The notes below the pieces were generated by a model. The model did no database searches and was not told the DNA's origin. It worked only from the letters and a program-made list of their open reading frames with translations. 64,000 bases of DNA, taken from Aradus depressus. Taxonomy: Eukaryota > Arthropoda > Insecta > Hemiptera > Aradidae. Below are positions 42,838 through 53,687 of the stretch, piece by piece. The DNA lies in assembly GCA_963662175.1 (NCBI GenBank), contig OY759215.1, forward strand, positions 16,977,079 through 17,041,078, read 5' to 3'. Each line of letters begins with the position of its first letter. Within the stretch, counting starts at the first letter, position 1. The position numbers and the translations under genes were made by a program.

Positions 42838-43265
42838 GTTTTGAACGGAATTTCATGTTTTCCGATCTCAAAATTCCAAATATGAAAAATAAAATCTCCC
42901 TATGATTGTGTCTGAGCTCGATAACTCCCGATAGAATAGATTTATCAACACGAAATTTTAAATGTGAATCCGGAACCCTATAACGACGATATCTATTGAT
43001 GTTCAGCCAAATCGACCCCAAAGGGAGGGAGGGATTAGGGGAGAGGCTTAACTTAAAAATCTAATAACTACCTATCGTTGTGATGATTGTATCGACAGGA
43101 AATTTCATTTTTGAAGTTAAAACTTGTCAAATTTAAGCGATATCAGCCTAAGGGAAGGGGAGGCTCTGGAGAGGGGCTTAATCCAAAAACCCTAATAATT
43201 GCCAATGAATTGATCTAGGCAAAATTTAGTTTAAGGATTTAGGTACCCATATGCAAGTCAACAAT
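42838..43265 (+). repeat. Dispersed repeat R1, long copy
   Basis: gaacggaatttcatgttttc, gagctcgataactcccgat, gttcagccaaatcgacccc, and a second half with cgatatcagcctaagggaag. Nearly complete. Confidence 0.75.
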
Positions 43266-43476
43266 TGAATATTTGCGCAAATGGTCTACTGGTTTCGGAG
43301 GGGGGAGAGGGGGGGGGAGACAAAAAAATAATTGATTAATTCGTTCTCGGGAACAACATAGCCGGTGATTCACCGACGACTTTTTCCTGCTGAGAATATG
43401 ACCGTCAACAACGATTGCTGGGGTGGAAGGTTGAAGGCATTATTGGCGAAATTTTATAGGAGGCAACAATCAAATA

Positions 43477-44441
43477 CAGTGGAATCCCGATATTTCGTAT
43501 CCCGATTATTCGTATTTCCGGCTAATTCGTACAAAGTTGCCGGTCCCTAGAGAAAATCCCAATAAGTGGTATAATAACAATGCATTTTGGACCCCTCGGT
43601 AATTCGTATTATTTTTATGCTCGAGGTCACTTAAAAAGTCTTATAATTCGTATTTCCAGCTTAAAAACCTCGTTAATTCGTACTGTTTTCAAGAGGGGGA
43701 GAGAGGACAGTGAGAGACGAGAGAGCAGAATGAGTGCGAGATAAATGTTTTCTAGGAAATCACGTGATTCCTACAGAACCAAAGAGGAGAGCGAGTGAGA
43801 GAGACAAGTTGTCTATTAAATCTCATGTAATTCGTACTCTTTTCACTCAAAGGAAATGAGGAGAGGGGGAAAGTTTTAGGATTTTTTTTTTTTTTTTTTT
43901 TGGCCTTATGTACGATGCATATTAGCCATTGTCCCTGAATTATATAGTTTTTTACGACATCCATGGCCCCGGGAGGGATTTCTATCTACGAAATAAAACT
44001 CTCTCCCGGACTGGATTCGAACCCGCAAACTATGGTGAGACCATGCGACCAAAGCCCTACGCTCTAGCCCGCACGGCCATCATGGCTCCGGTTTTACTCT
44101 GGTCTCTCTTCAAAACGAATAAATGTTTCGTCTTTTTTTTAGGAATTTTATTGATCTTTTCTAACATTTTTTCGAACAAATGTTTGATTGGTATTTATTT
44201 AATCCAGAACATATGTACATATTTTTTGTTGCATGTATTGTTTATTGTATAGTTTAGTATAAAGCAGTGTTTATTGCATAGTTTTTATTCTTACCACATT
44301 GTACATCCTTCTTAATACATACATATTTGCATTAATACGTTTTTAATTTTTTTAAATTTTGTACTCCCGATAATTGGTAATCCCGATAATTCGTACCAAA
44401 ACGTCAGTCCCTTGACCATACGAATTATCGGGATTCTACTG
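43477..44441. mobile_element. Tigger/pogo-like element, 965 bp, non-coding
   Basis: Starts cagtggaatcccgata, ends cgggattctactg, and is flanked by TA at 43475-43476 and 44442-44443. Repeats of attcgtatt / cccgataattcgta fill both subterminal parts, typical of pogo-type ends. The interior is a GA-rich part and an inserted SINE-B. No transposase. Confidence 0.85.
43882..44090 (-). repeat. SINE-B, full-length tRNA-derived SINE with poly(A)
   Basis: Minus strand: head ggagccatgatggccgtgcg, box A-like tggccgtgcgg, box B gggttcgaatcc, then body and the 3' end ggctaatatgcatcgtac + ataaggcc with 20 A. Distinct from SINE-A in head, body and tail. Inserted in a Tigger element. Plus-strand ORF 43929-44252 reads through it and is spurious. 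Confidence 0.8.
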
Positions 44442-44443
44442 TA

Positions 44444-45683
44444 GTAGGAAAGGTGGCAAATTGTAGGGACAAGGATAAGGGATGCACCAACCACGGATGC
44501 AGGGGGGAAACAAGCCATGTAGAGAGTGACTGGCATTGCACTTGAGTCTACGCCTCAGTTGAGAAGCACCGTCAGACGCTAACCAGACTGCTGATCCTAG
44601 TTAAAGAGAGTCTGCCTAATTGAGGTCAAATCCACAATCCATTGATGGTCCATCGACCCACTAAATCCTTTTGTTCAAAGTCAATCAGTTGGTTCGGCTT
44701 CTCTACCAATTGTTTTTAAAAAAGTATCTTTTTATTTTGTTTATTGTCCCGTTTGGCCAATTCCATTCAAGATGGCAGACCACCCACCACATACACAAGT
44801 CATCTTTTGATTGCATACCTTTCAGTCAGTATAATTACCTCGAGCCTACAACTTACATCCCGTCCTCCATGCACAGGCAAGTCTTTTTAACCTCCATATC
44901 GGTGAATTTATGTTAAAATATTGTCAACAAATGTGAAGATTCAGTTTCCAAATGGAATCGGTGCCCTCTTGTGTTTTTACTAAACATATTGACGGAAATA
45001 CTCGATGTGAAAGTGTATTTGAAAAAATCTAGACTCTACCCGCGATTTTCTCATGTGTATCAAAAAACAAGAGCAGTAAAACTAATTTTGCTCTCTTAAT
45101 GAACGTCTATCATAAACCATTTTAACGGCCAATGCGTAAATCTAGGGATTCGTATCGGGAGGAATGAAATAAAACCAGAATATAAAGTGTACCTCAAATG
45201 AGAAAGTTAATTAACATCTTAACATGAAATATTATAATGAAACTGTCAAGACATTCCAAGATTAGGTACAACAAAACTTACACTATATAATTTTTTCTCT
45301 ATTTGAATTGTGATATACGGCGGAAGTTTCACCGATTAAAGTGTTGTTTATTGTAATGAACAAAACTGCACAAAAGGTAATGCAATATTATAAGTATAAG
45401 TATATAAGTTTTTGTTAGTCATACCCGGACTAAATTTTGCCTACTCAGGTTTAGTTATCTTTTTAACCACTTTTTCTGTTGTGCGCACAATCTAGGGACC
45501 ACAGAAAAACTTAATACAGACTATAACAGTCTCTGCAAAAATGTTAAGTATCATATAACAGTTGTAGCACCCATTTCTCGCTCTCATGTATTTAAATGAT
45601 ATATAAGATAATACTTTTTTTTCCTGTGATAAAAGGTATATTAAAAAGGCATTAAGTAATTTGTTGACCAAATATATTTAATA
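44444..45683. other. Unassigned stretch
   Basis: No element ends or coding motifs recognised. Short ORFs are AT-driven. Confidence 0.45.
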
Positions 45684-45920
45684 TTAAATATAGTTAGTTA
45701 TTATGACTCATGGCCGGGCTTTAACTACGAGGTCATATCGCCTACTACCAGAGCGCTCTTGTCACTCTGGGGACCATCGCTTAACGTCCCATACGAAGGA
45801 CGGAGTGCTTAAGTTTATTTTACCTCCCAGATAAAATAAACTAAGAGCCTCGGCCGGGTTTCGAACCCATGATCTTGAGCTCAGAAGGCAATCACGCATA
45901 CCACTGAGCTACCGGCGCCC
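45684..45920 (-). repeat. SINE-A with a clean internal deletion
   Basis: Intact tRNA head and tail, but the body jumps from cactctgg to ggaccatcgcttaacg, removing about 110 bp. Ends share gg/ctgg at the junction, so microhomology repair or template switching is likely. Confidence 0.88.
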
Positions 45921-46069
45921 TCAGTTTAGCGTAAATCAAGTAAACGTATAAAAAAGTGGGTTTCAAAACGACATTAAAGCGAGTTCAGTTGTTTATACGT
46001 ATATAATGTGCCTTCTCCATTCTATGTTTGTCTTCAAATAAACATAGAATAGAGAATGTTCGTATGTTT

Positions 46070-46290
46070 TTGGCCATAGAGATGTAAGATAGCACATGTG
46101 ACATCTTCATTTCAAATTTCATGTTCATTATATGTGACATGTTTTGACACGAACATGCATCATCGCTAAAGCGGTCAAAAGGTGTATTGGGGACCTTGAA
46201 ACGTGAAAATCGGTTGAAAACTCGATCTCGGATTTTCACACGATTAGAAAACGTTTTTACACTGTAGGTGTAAGAAAGTAAAAAAAAATA
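46070..46290 (+). repeat. Dispersed repeat R2, copy
   Basis: gatgtaagatagcacatgtg + acatcttcat near the start and gaaaactcgatctcggattt near the end. The 178-codon minus ORF 45985-46521 overlaps this repeat and is probably chance. Confidence 0.6.
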
Positions 46291-46921
46291 AGTGGAGGAT
46301 ATATTCTGTAAAAGTATGAAACTGGCTGTGATATGAGTAATGAAATGGACTGGAAGAGGAATGCTGGAATGAATGTGAGTAGAGTGGGCCGACCCCACGT
46401 GTGTATGCAGAGCACATGACAGCACCCTCCCCACGTGTGGCGCTACACGTTGATGTAATGGCGGTGTAATGATCCCATAGAACAATGTGGGTGGATACAG
46501 ACGGCGGTATCTATCAAACAAGAGGCAGTCAGAAAGACTACTACGGGATGCTGCTCAGGTCCCCTTCCACTAGTTCGTATGCTGAACGTGAGACGGGATC
46601 TCAAGAGATTAGTGCATTCTTAGTTCGGCTAGAAGTTATTACCATTATAATGAATAAACACATATCAATTGGTCTAATTCTAATATCCGGTATCTACAGA
46701 AATTCAAATATTGAGGTTTGAAAAAAAAAAGTACTGATTTTAGGTACCCCGAATCTACAAAAATATCCTATTGTTTCACCAAAATAAGGTACATTCGAAA
46801 TTTTATTACCATCGAGTAAAATTAGCTGAGAAGAACTAGAAAAAAAGTCACCGGCAATGCTTTTTCTTAGTTGGGTTTTTGTGTTAAGCCGCACCCTTAA
46901 TCTCCCCTTCCCCTTTGGCTG

Positions 46922-46979
46922 AAAGCCTCAGCCGAGCTCAGTAGGCAAGCACGCTACCACTAGGCCATCTGCTCCCTTC
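46922..46979 (-). repeat. SINE head fragment
   Basis: Minus strand: ggcctagtggtagcgtgctt, gcctactgagctc, an A-box and anticodon-arm region like SINE-A but with another 5' start. Box B is lost. Confidence 0.55.
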
Positions 46980-47054
46980 ATAGAATGAACATATTCACTC
47001 AAAATGTTATATGTACAGTAGAGCGTCCATTATTTATCCGAACTGGCTTCATGG

Positions 47055-47116
47055 TATAGCCGAGCTATATGTAGCCGAGCTATATGTAGCTGAGCTATAT
47101 GTAGCTGAGCTATATA
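47055..47116 (+). repeat. 15-bp tandem repeat tagc(c/t)gagctatatg, about four units
   Basis: The unit tagccgagctatatg recurs with c/t changes. The same words occur inverted in the 115-bp blocks at 48215 and 48520, so this is likely the left subterminal repeat of the Harbinger-like insertion. Confidence 0.8.
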
Positions 47117-47732
47117 GCCAGTATTTTGAGCAGGGGGGGAGGGGGGGGGGGGCCAAAGTGGGGTTACAGGGGGGGTAAAAGTAAATTCATTTTTTTTAGC
47201 TAATTTCAAATACATTTTTTCTAGTCTGGCGGGGGTAAAATGTTTTTTTACATGTTTTCCAAGCATTTTCACCTTTAAAATTTGAGATGTTTGATGGGGT
47301 AACTTCTTTTTGGGCCATGGGAGCTTGGACTATTAGGTTATCTGTCTGAATCTCTAGGCTCTTCAATTCAATTATAAAATAATTTAAGATACTAAAAAAC
47401 TTCCTAATATCCATGCTAATTTTAATAATTTTATGCAAATATGGAAAACAGTCAAAACGGAACGGAACTGTTAGACAAAAACTTCGTCAAAACCTCAAAA
47501 CAAACTGTCACGTGAACACAAACACAGTGAACAGTTACAGCACATGGCCTGCGGCCTGCACTTACAACAGCTGATTGCTGATTTAGGAGTCAGAAGAACG
47601 GGAAATTTGATGATCCTATGGTAACTTGCAAGCAATGCATTTTTAATAAAAACTATTTTATTAGTTTATTTAATTTTTATATTTTTATTTCTCTGGCCCC
47701 CCTGCCCCCCCCCCCCCCTGGCTACGCCCATG
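47117..47732. mobile_element. hAT-like insertion with G-run ends
   Basis: gccagtattttgagcagggg at the left and ccccctggctacgcccatg at the right resemble the ends of the hAT MITE at 25956-26498, including the shared tttgagcagggg and caaagt text. The first ten bases of the left end appear to be missing. Confidence 0.65.
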
Positions 47733-47762
47733 TATATAGCTATAACTGCTATTATATAATAG

Positions 47763-48152
47763 CTATATAGCTATGTCTAAAAACGTTTCGTTGTGTAGCT
47801 GTAGCAGCTGTATGAGCTTGTAATTGTCTTTCAGAAAATGAAGCATGTTATAATACATCCATTTCAATTCACCCTCATCAGCTCCGGAACCACTTTTAAG
47901 TTTCTTCGAGTCTCTCTGGTACTGCCCAATCAAACATCGAATTTTCTTTTCCACCTCATTTCTGTCTAATGTCGTCTCTCGTGCAGTTTCATTCCACGCG
48001 TCGAGCTTTCGGTTTCTATTTTTTAAATCCATGTCGCTCGAATTCCATAAAACAGGATGCCCGCGAAAGAGCTCAATCACTTTCGTTACAGCATTTCTCT
48101 CCCACTCAAATTCACACAACAGGTTCTCCATTTTTTCAATTTCACAAGACAT
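47763..48152 (-). CDS. MADF-domain protein of a PIF/Harbinger-like transposon
   Basis: The minus-strand ORF (ATG at 48152, 129 codons) reads ENLLCEFEWERNAVTKVIEL, then FRGHPVLWNSSDMDLKNRNR, KLDAWNETARE, VEKKIRCLIGQYQRDSKKL and ELKWMYYNMLHFLKDNY. The order I.L...HP.LW...D...KNR.....AW......A......V..KI..L..QY.R is a MADF domain of about 85 residues. In PIF/Harbinger elements such an accessory DNA-binding protein works with the DDE transposase. The stop lies in tagctatatag-rich repeat DNA, so the 3' end may be truncated. No DDE gene is visible. A domesticated host gene is less likely, given the nested position. Confidence 0.7.
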   Translation of the reverse strand: MSCEIEKMENLLCEFEWERNAVTKVIELFRGHPVLWNSSDMDLKNRNRKLDAWNETARETTLDRNEVEKKIRCLIGQYQRDSKKLKSGSGADEGELKWMYYNMLHFLKDNYKLIQLLQLHNETFLDIAI

Positions 48153-48179
48153 TGCAACAAGGGACTACTTCACTGCTTC

Positions 48180-48655
48180 AGAGCAAGCACACAACTGACT
48201 AGCGTCTTATTGTATCTTGAATTGAGCTATATAGCCGGACTAATTAGCTGTTTTCTGGTGGCGTTTTGAAAAACGTAGCACAGCTACACAGCTCGGCTAT
48301 ATAGGTGTATAGCTACATAGTGTAAACCCGGCATGAACATGAACTTGATGAAATCAACCAGTTTACTTCGAGATGGCAAGCACACAACTGACGAGCGTCT
48401 TCGGGCGACAGCTATATAGCTGTGCTACAACAAAAAACGCGCTTCCAGCCCGGCTAAATAGCTCAGCTGCATAGTTCCCGTTGATCTTACCGACTCATTT
48501 CCAGCTATATAGCTCTAGAATTGAACTATATAGCCGGACTATATAGCTGTTTTCGGGTGGCGTTTTCAAAAACTTGTAGCACAGCTACATAGCTCGGCTA
48601 TATAGCGGTTTTACTACATAGTGTAAACGCAGCATTAGAAAGAGCGTTGTTAGCT
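48180..48655 (+). repeat. Two related 115-bp blocks plus a repeated upstream phrase
   Basis: 48215-48335 and 48528-48643 share gaattgagctatatagccgg with small changes, gtggcgtttt.aaaaac, tagcacagctac and acatagtgtaaac.c.gcat. aagcacacaactgac.agcg occurs at 48184 and 48374. They look like duplicated right ends of the Harbinger-like element. Confidence 0.7.
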
Positions 48656-48891
48656 GTATAAGGGATATCAGTTTTTCGATTAATTCAGTTTGACGGGGCA
48701 GACAGTCAATATTTGTTTATTAAGAACTAACGTGTATGTCTTATGTATGTAATTTGTTCATTGGATTTTTCTACTGAATCCCTTTCCATTCGTATGGTCG
48801 GTTACCAGTCAATGCTCTCAGTTTCAAATCATTCATTGTGAGTTATACATTGAATTAGTTAGTGGTCACATATTTTAAGTAAAACTTACAA

Positions 48892-49260
48892 CATGTCGAC
48901 AAAAAGGAAACGAATAGTGCTTTTATTAAAAGATAAAATGAAAATTATTATGCGGCTGAAGAATGGTGAAACGGGTTAGGCATTAGCTATCAAGTTCGAT
49001 GTTGGTAAATCAACGATAACGGGAACAAAAAAATAATTCTTATTCAATCACTAGATATGCACATAATCTTGACAGTGAAGAGGGTAGTTTATATCGTAAA
49101 ACTATGAAAAAACCGAAATCCGAATTGTTGAAAGATGCTGCTTGGTTTTTGCAAAAACGGGCTTCTGGGCAGCCCATTTTGTGTGAAAAAGCAGTGGAAA
49201 TAAATATGAAGCTTGGTGGTGACTCTTCATTCATCGTAAGTTCTGGGTGGCTAAAAAATT
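48892..49260 (+). pseudogene. Decayed Tigger/pogo transposase N-terminal half
   Basis: MSTKRKRIVLLLKDKMKIIM, then RLKNGETG, a stop, and ALAIKFDVGKSTITG give the first CENP-B-type HTH. In a second frame KKPKSELLKDAAWFLQKRAS, GQPILCEKAVEINMKLGG and SGWLKNF give the second HTH (CENP-B DNA-binding) domain. The DDE domain is absent, and the frame runs into the right TIR. Stops and frameshifts make it a pseudogene. It differs from the transposase fragment at 7657-7893, so at least two Tigger lineages are present. Confidence 0.8.
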
Positions 49261-49333
49261 TCCATTATCCGAATTTTTGATTATCCGAACCACCCCACAC
49301 AACATTAGTTCGGATAGTCGACGCTCTACTGTA

Positions 49334-50149
49334 TGTGGATTGAACAGAAAACAGATATGCAAAATTACTCTCAACAGAGATCTTCACCACACTCTCGGCT
49401 TTTATCTCACTACCAACGGACAAGTCGCATTAACCTACCAGGTATTTAAAATACCTGATTTAAATGGATGTCGAGTGACAAATTTCAGGATATAAATAGG
49501 GGTCATTTTATTGCAAAAGAACCAAATAGATATAGATATAGGTTCAGAGAACTGTTATTAGTATCTTATTAAACATTTCCGAAAATGGATGTAGGTCTTA
49601 TCTTAATTTCCAGTGAAAAATCAAAGGCCATTTTTCGGAACAGAATACATATATAGTGGTTCAATACCTCTTTGTCGCTTCCTTAACAAGACACGGAGAG
49701 ACCTTTCCAATCAAACTGATGCCTCGCAGAGGTTCGCTATGTCCCATCTGGTCGAACTGATCCCAACATTAAGATGGTATCTGGTCAAAGATTCCGAGGC
49801 ATGGCATAGGAAGATGAAATCCACCGATTGGCGGTCGTACCTTCTAAATGATTTTCCATCTTCAAGACCAATCAAGAACATCTATTTTTTGAACTGAACT
49901 CTTTTATGTTGGCGACCACTAAAGACTTTGTCCTTTGAACCAATATCAGAAGTTCCGCAAGGAGCGTCAATCAAGATCAAAATGTACAGATTAAGTAATC
50001 ATTATATTGAATCAATATATTTTTTTGATTGTTCCGGTTTTTTCGTTTGAACGATTGGAATTTTTTTTAATTATTCTTAAAATATATCGGTTCAGAGTTG
50101 AAACAAAAACATTAAACTCCACAACATAAAACGTAAAATTCAATGGATC
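49334..50149. other. Unassigned stretch with a 94-codon ORF
   Basis: The plus ORF 49613-49897 reads SNQTDASQRFAMSHLVELIP and EAWHRKMKSTDWRSYLLNDF. It is less AT-driven than its surroundings but shows no known motif and no upstream promoter or splice evidence. It may be a transposon or host exon fragment. Confidence 0.35.
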
Positions 50150-50345
50150 CCAATAAGGCGATATCTATTGTTTTTCAGCCAAATCGACAAAAGGGAAAAG
50201 AGGGAGGGCATTAAGGGGGGCTTATCTCAAGAGCTCTAATAACGAATAATGAATGTATCCGCACAAAATTTCGGTCGACTGATTTTGGAGGGAGAGCAAA
50301 AACTTAGTTGATTAATTTGTGCTGGGGAAGTACATTGCAGGTGAT
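50150..50345 (+). repeat. Dispersed repeat R1, copy
   Basis: ttttcagccaaatcgacaaa, aataacgaataatgaatgta and gctggggaagtacattgcag match other R1 copies. Confidence 0.65.
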
Positions 50346-50589
50346 TCATTTTTTCATTATTTTTTTTTACTTTATCATTGCCATTGTAAATGTTACTCTT
50401 TATTCCCTCTAACGCCGCTTTCAAGAAGGTTCTGCTGGATTCCTTGCCTCTCTCACCCTATTCAGGTTATTTGTACTTACAGGTTATTTGTGTACTTATG
50501 GTCCTGCATGGTTGCTAGTTGCCAGTTTGGCAAATACATATATTTTACGAAAACGGACCTCAAGACTACGATAATAAGTTTACATTTAC

Positions 50590-51491
50590 TGCGTTTCCAT
50601 GGCACTTCAAAACTGTTTTGGTTTTCAAAACCCGATGGAAACGGTGATTTCGAAACAGTTTTGGTTCAAGGTTAAGACGGGAAATTTTTGGTTTTGAGTT
50701 GAAAACTGTTTTGAAAAAATACTATGGAAACGGAAGTAAGTTAATATTTTCCTTCCGCTGTTTCTTAATTCCACGTAAAGGTTAGGTTAGGTTTTATGAC
50801 TCATGCCCGGGCTTTAACTACAAGGTCATATCGCCTACTACCAGAGCGCTCTTTCGTTACTCTGGTGGACATGAGCCCGACTCTACTGTGGGAATCCTAA
50901 ATTTTGCCTACCCTAAATTTTTATTCACCTAGGGTAGGGGGTCTTTAACGAGTACCTGAAATAGTACATGCTCGGGACCATCGCTTAACGTCCCATCCGA
51001 AGGACGGCGTGCTTAAGTTTATTTTACCTCCCAGATAAAATAAACTAAGGGCCTCGGTCGGGTTACGGGGATTACACGTAAAGATTGTTTCATTAATTGC
51101 ATAAATAGCATTTGTTCCCTTTTCTGATTCATTAGAAACTGCAGCACTTCATTTCTCATAACACAAACAGATAGGAACAACTGCGTAATGAGAAGCACTA
51201 CTATTAACTTTTTTGACTGTTCCATTACAAAAGTTATAAACTAATTATAATTATTTATACTATAAAAAATAGTTAAAACTATAAAAAATAGATTACCTTT
51301 TAAAACAAAATAAGCACAAAAAAAACGAAAATAGAACAAACAAGTAGCATAACCTATTCGAGATAACAGGGGAAGGAGTTTATACCTTTCAAAACTGTTT
51401 TGAAAACAATTTCCAAAACTCATCATGGAAATACTTTTGGTTTGAACCAAAATTATTTTTTAAAAATGTTTTGAAGGGCCATGGAAACGTG
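50590..51491. mobile_element. TIR element, about 0.9 kb, interrupted by a SINE-A
   Basis: tgcgtttccatggcacttca at the left and tgaagggccatggaaacgtg at the right are inverted ends. Words like ttcaaaactgttttg and catggaaa(c/t) recur in both subterminal regions. The layout resembles PIF/Harbinger MITEs, but no 3-bp duplication is certain. Without the SINE it would be about 0.6 kb. Confidence 0.7.
50781..51074 (-). repeat. SINE-A, truncated, 9-bp target duplication
   Basis: Flanked by cacgtaaag at 50772-50780 and 51075-51083. It has the aacctaacctaac tail type but ends at box B (cgggttacg), so the first part of the head is missing (5' truncation in the SINE sense). Inserted in the TIR element. 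Confidence 0.9.
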
Positions 51492-51647
51492 GTAACTGTC
51501 ACTGAATATGGAACGTATGATTACTTTTTCGAATAGAAGTTTGAAAAGAGAAAATCAACTTTTCTGTTAAGAAATACAAGTTAATAATACAAAGTTAACT
51601 TTATTTATAATATTCCGGGGCGAATGTACAACGAAATTCCTATTGTT

Positions 51648-51732
51648 AGTTAGTTATTGTGATTCATGCCCAGGCTTTAACTACAAAGTCATATCGCCTG
51701 ATACCAGAGCGCTCCCTCTGAGCTACAGACGT
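51648..51732 (-). repeat. SINE-A, tail joined to head by a large deletion
   Basis: gattcatgcccaggctttaa, tatcgcctgataccagagcg, then directly ctctgagctacagacg from the tRNA head. Confidence 0.65.
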
Positions 51733-52653
51733 ACTATTGAATTTCCTATTCCTATTGTATTTATCTGCTAATTTGAATAAAAATTATTTTGTACTCTCAA
51801 TTTTGACTTTTCTTGCATTTTCTAGTTGACAAACGCTGATAGGATAAACTACTATTATTAAATTTTCTTCTAAACCAAAATTCTTCAAAATGTCGTAAGA
51901 TTCACCAAAAAAAACAGTAAATACCGACTAATAGTAGAGTCAACCCTTAATACCAAAATAACAGTAACAGTTGATCCTGGATCACGGTTATCCACTCTGC
52001 TGCTAATATTGGACAGTAGTTCATTGATAAATGTAGTGAGGTGGTGGACGCGGCAGCTCATTCATCCAGAGTCCATCCACTCAGCCTGCATTCATCTCTC
52101 CAACTTGTTCCAGGGTATCTTCATCTACGACCAGTGGCAGTGGCAGTGTTAGTTAACTCAAAGAACCGGTCTCATCCGAGTACCTACTCGTACTCACTTA
52201 ACGCAATGAATCAACAAGTGGCCAGATCTTTTCCCAATCTCAACACTCCCATCTCCAAACTGTTATTTATGGCAATGTACCCACTTCATAATTCTCAACA
52301 TCTTCAGATTTACCTACTGATATTTATAGAAGCATGAAAAATGGCCATAATAAAAGTCATAATTTCTCAACTTCCTGGTTGAAGGCATGTAGCAGCCTGC
52401 TTAAACTTGAATTGAAATATTTATGCTTATGATTATTTGCCCTTATGTACTTCCAAATGGCAAAAAGAACAAGCTACATCTAATATCGATTATACTGCAA
52501 AGGCATTCTGTCATCAGACTCGTTTGTAAATGTTGCCAGAGTGCAAAAACCAGCATCATGCTGACACAAATACCTACATTTAGCGTGCGAAAGGACGGCA
52601 ATCCAGCGGCATTTTTACTTCCATTAGTGATGACGTAGCTAGGAGGGGAGGCA
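51733..52653. other. Unassigned stretch
   Basis: The 98-codon plus ORF 52041-52337 has a His/Ser/Leu-rich composition without a family motif. No element ends recognised. Confidence 0.4.
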
Positions 52654-53153
52654 CACAGTGTGAAATTTATGAGTTTTGATTTTCACAATTCGAGCCTCCG
52701 CTCAATTTTTGATCAATTTGGATGAAGCTAGGTGCAAAATATTTGTGAAACCTGGCTTTTTATCTGATAACTGCGGGTTTCACAATCAAGGTATTATATG
52801 CCAGTGGCAAAAATAGCCAATATATTGGATTTGGACCACTTTAGGCCAAAATGACAACATTAGGACTACTTTTGGCTAAAATAAATATTGAATTCGTAAT
52901 CAGCGACTCAAAAAACATTCATTTAAGTTGTAAAAAACCGTTAACACAAAACGACAAAAAAAATTGAAATTTTTTAAAATTTTCTTGGGGTTTTGGCAGC
53001 TGTCAATTGGCATTTAATACCTTGATTGTGAAACCCGCAGTTACCTGAAAGCCAGCTTTCACAAATATTTTGCACCTAGTTTCATTCAAATTGATCAAAA
53101 ATTGAGCGGGGGCTCGAATTTTGAAAATCAAAACTCATAAATTTCACACTGTG
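52654..53153. mobile_element. Fold-back element with about 147-bp arms
   Basis: 52654-52802 pairs with 53009-53153. Shared text includes cacagtgtgaaatttatgag, atttttgatcaatttg.atga, ggtgcaaaatatttgtgaaa and gcgggtttcacaatcaaggt. The 206-bp loop is non-coding. The left flank gtgatgacgtagctaggagg resembles the hAT ends found elsewhere in the window. Confidence 0.85.
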
Positions 53154-53684
53154 GGGCAGGGGTGGGTAGCAGAAAATTGCGATCTAATGTACCTAATTTA
53201 AAAAAAATATAATATATAACGACACCTCCACCACAGACAAACATTACAGTCAAGACAAGGATATAGAAAACTTCAGTTCCCAGTCAAACGTAATTCGGAT
53301 TCAAATTACGCTTTCTTAAAGTATGGACTCCAACGAATGCTGCCAATCGGCAAAGTATGAGAGTTTAGCGAACGCATCGTCACAACGAAACGCTCGACAC
53401 TTTTAAAATCTCTCCCAAAAACTCCGCATGGCTATACAATGTTTACCAAAATAAAAAGAGTATTATAATACTGCATGCATATTTTAGAATTTATTCAATG
53501 AAAGCCGTAAAAAAGGAAAATAATTGTTTTTTAGAAAATAATTTATAAAAAGTAAATTTCATTTGAAAAAGTGCTGGACCGATTTTCAGAGGAGTGAAAT
53601 AGGAATATACATTTTTGAACTTTTTATTTCAGTAGCGATGTTACAGGCTACTCGGAGAAGAAAAGGGTGATAAGAGATCATCTT
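53154..53684. other. Unassigned stretch
   Basis: No gene or repeat recognised. Confidence 0.45.
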
Positions 53685-53687
53685 TCT

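Larger units (their letters stand above)
47016..49331 (+). mobile_element. Composite Tigger/pogo element, 2.3 kb, with nested insertions
   Basis: Ends cagtagagcgtcc... and ...gacgctctactg are inverted, flanked by TA (47014-47015, 49332-49333). A decayed transposase lies near the right end (48892-49260). The left two thirds are foreign: a 15-bp tandem repeat, a hAT insertion, and a PIF/Harbinger-like segment with a MADF ORF and two related 115-bp ends. Confidence 0.8.

Noticed and set aside
43929..44252. 107-codon plus-strand ORF
   Set aside because: It reads antisense through the tRNA-like head of SINE-B (the RTGFEPA run comes from box B) and then AT-rich Tigger DNA.
45985..46521. 178-codon minus-strand ORF, one of the longest in the window
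   Set aside because: It overlaps repeat R2, has no domain pattern, and its composition follows the AT-rich DNA. Most likely chance.
49247..49495. 82-codon plus-strand ORF across the right Tigger end
   Set aside because: It crosses the terminal repeat and TA target of the element, so it cannot be one ancestral gene.
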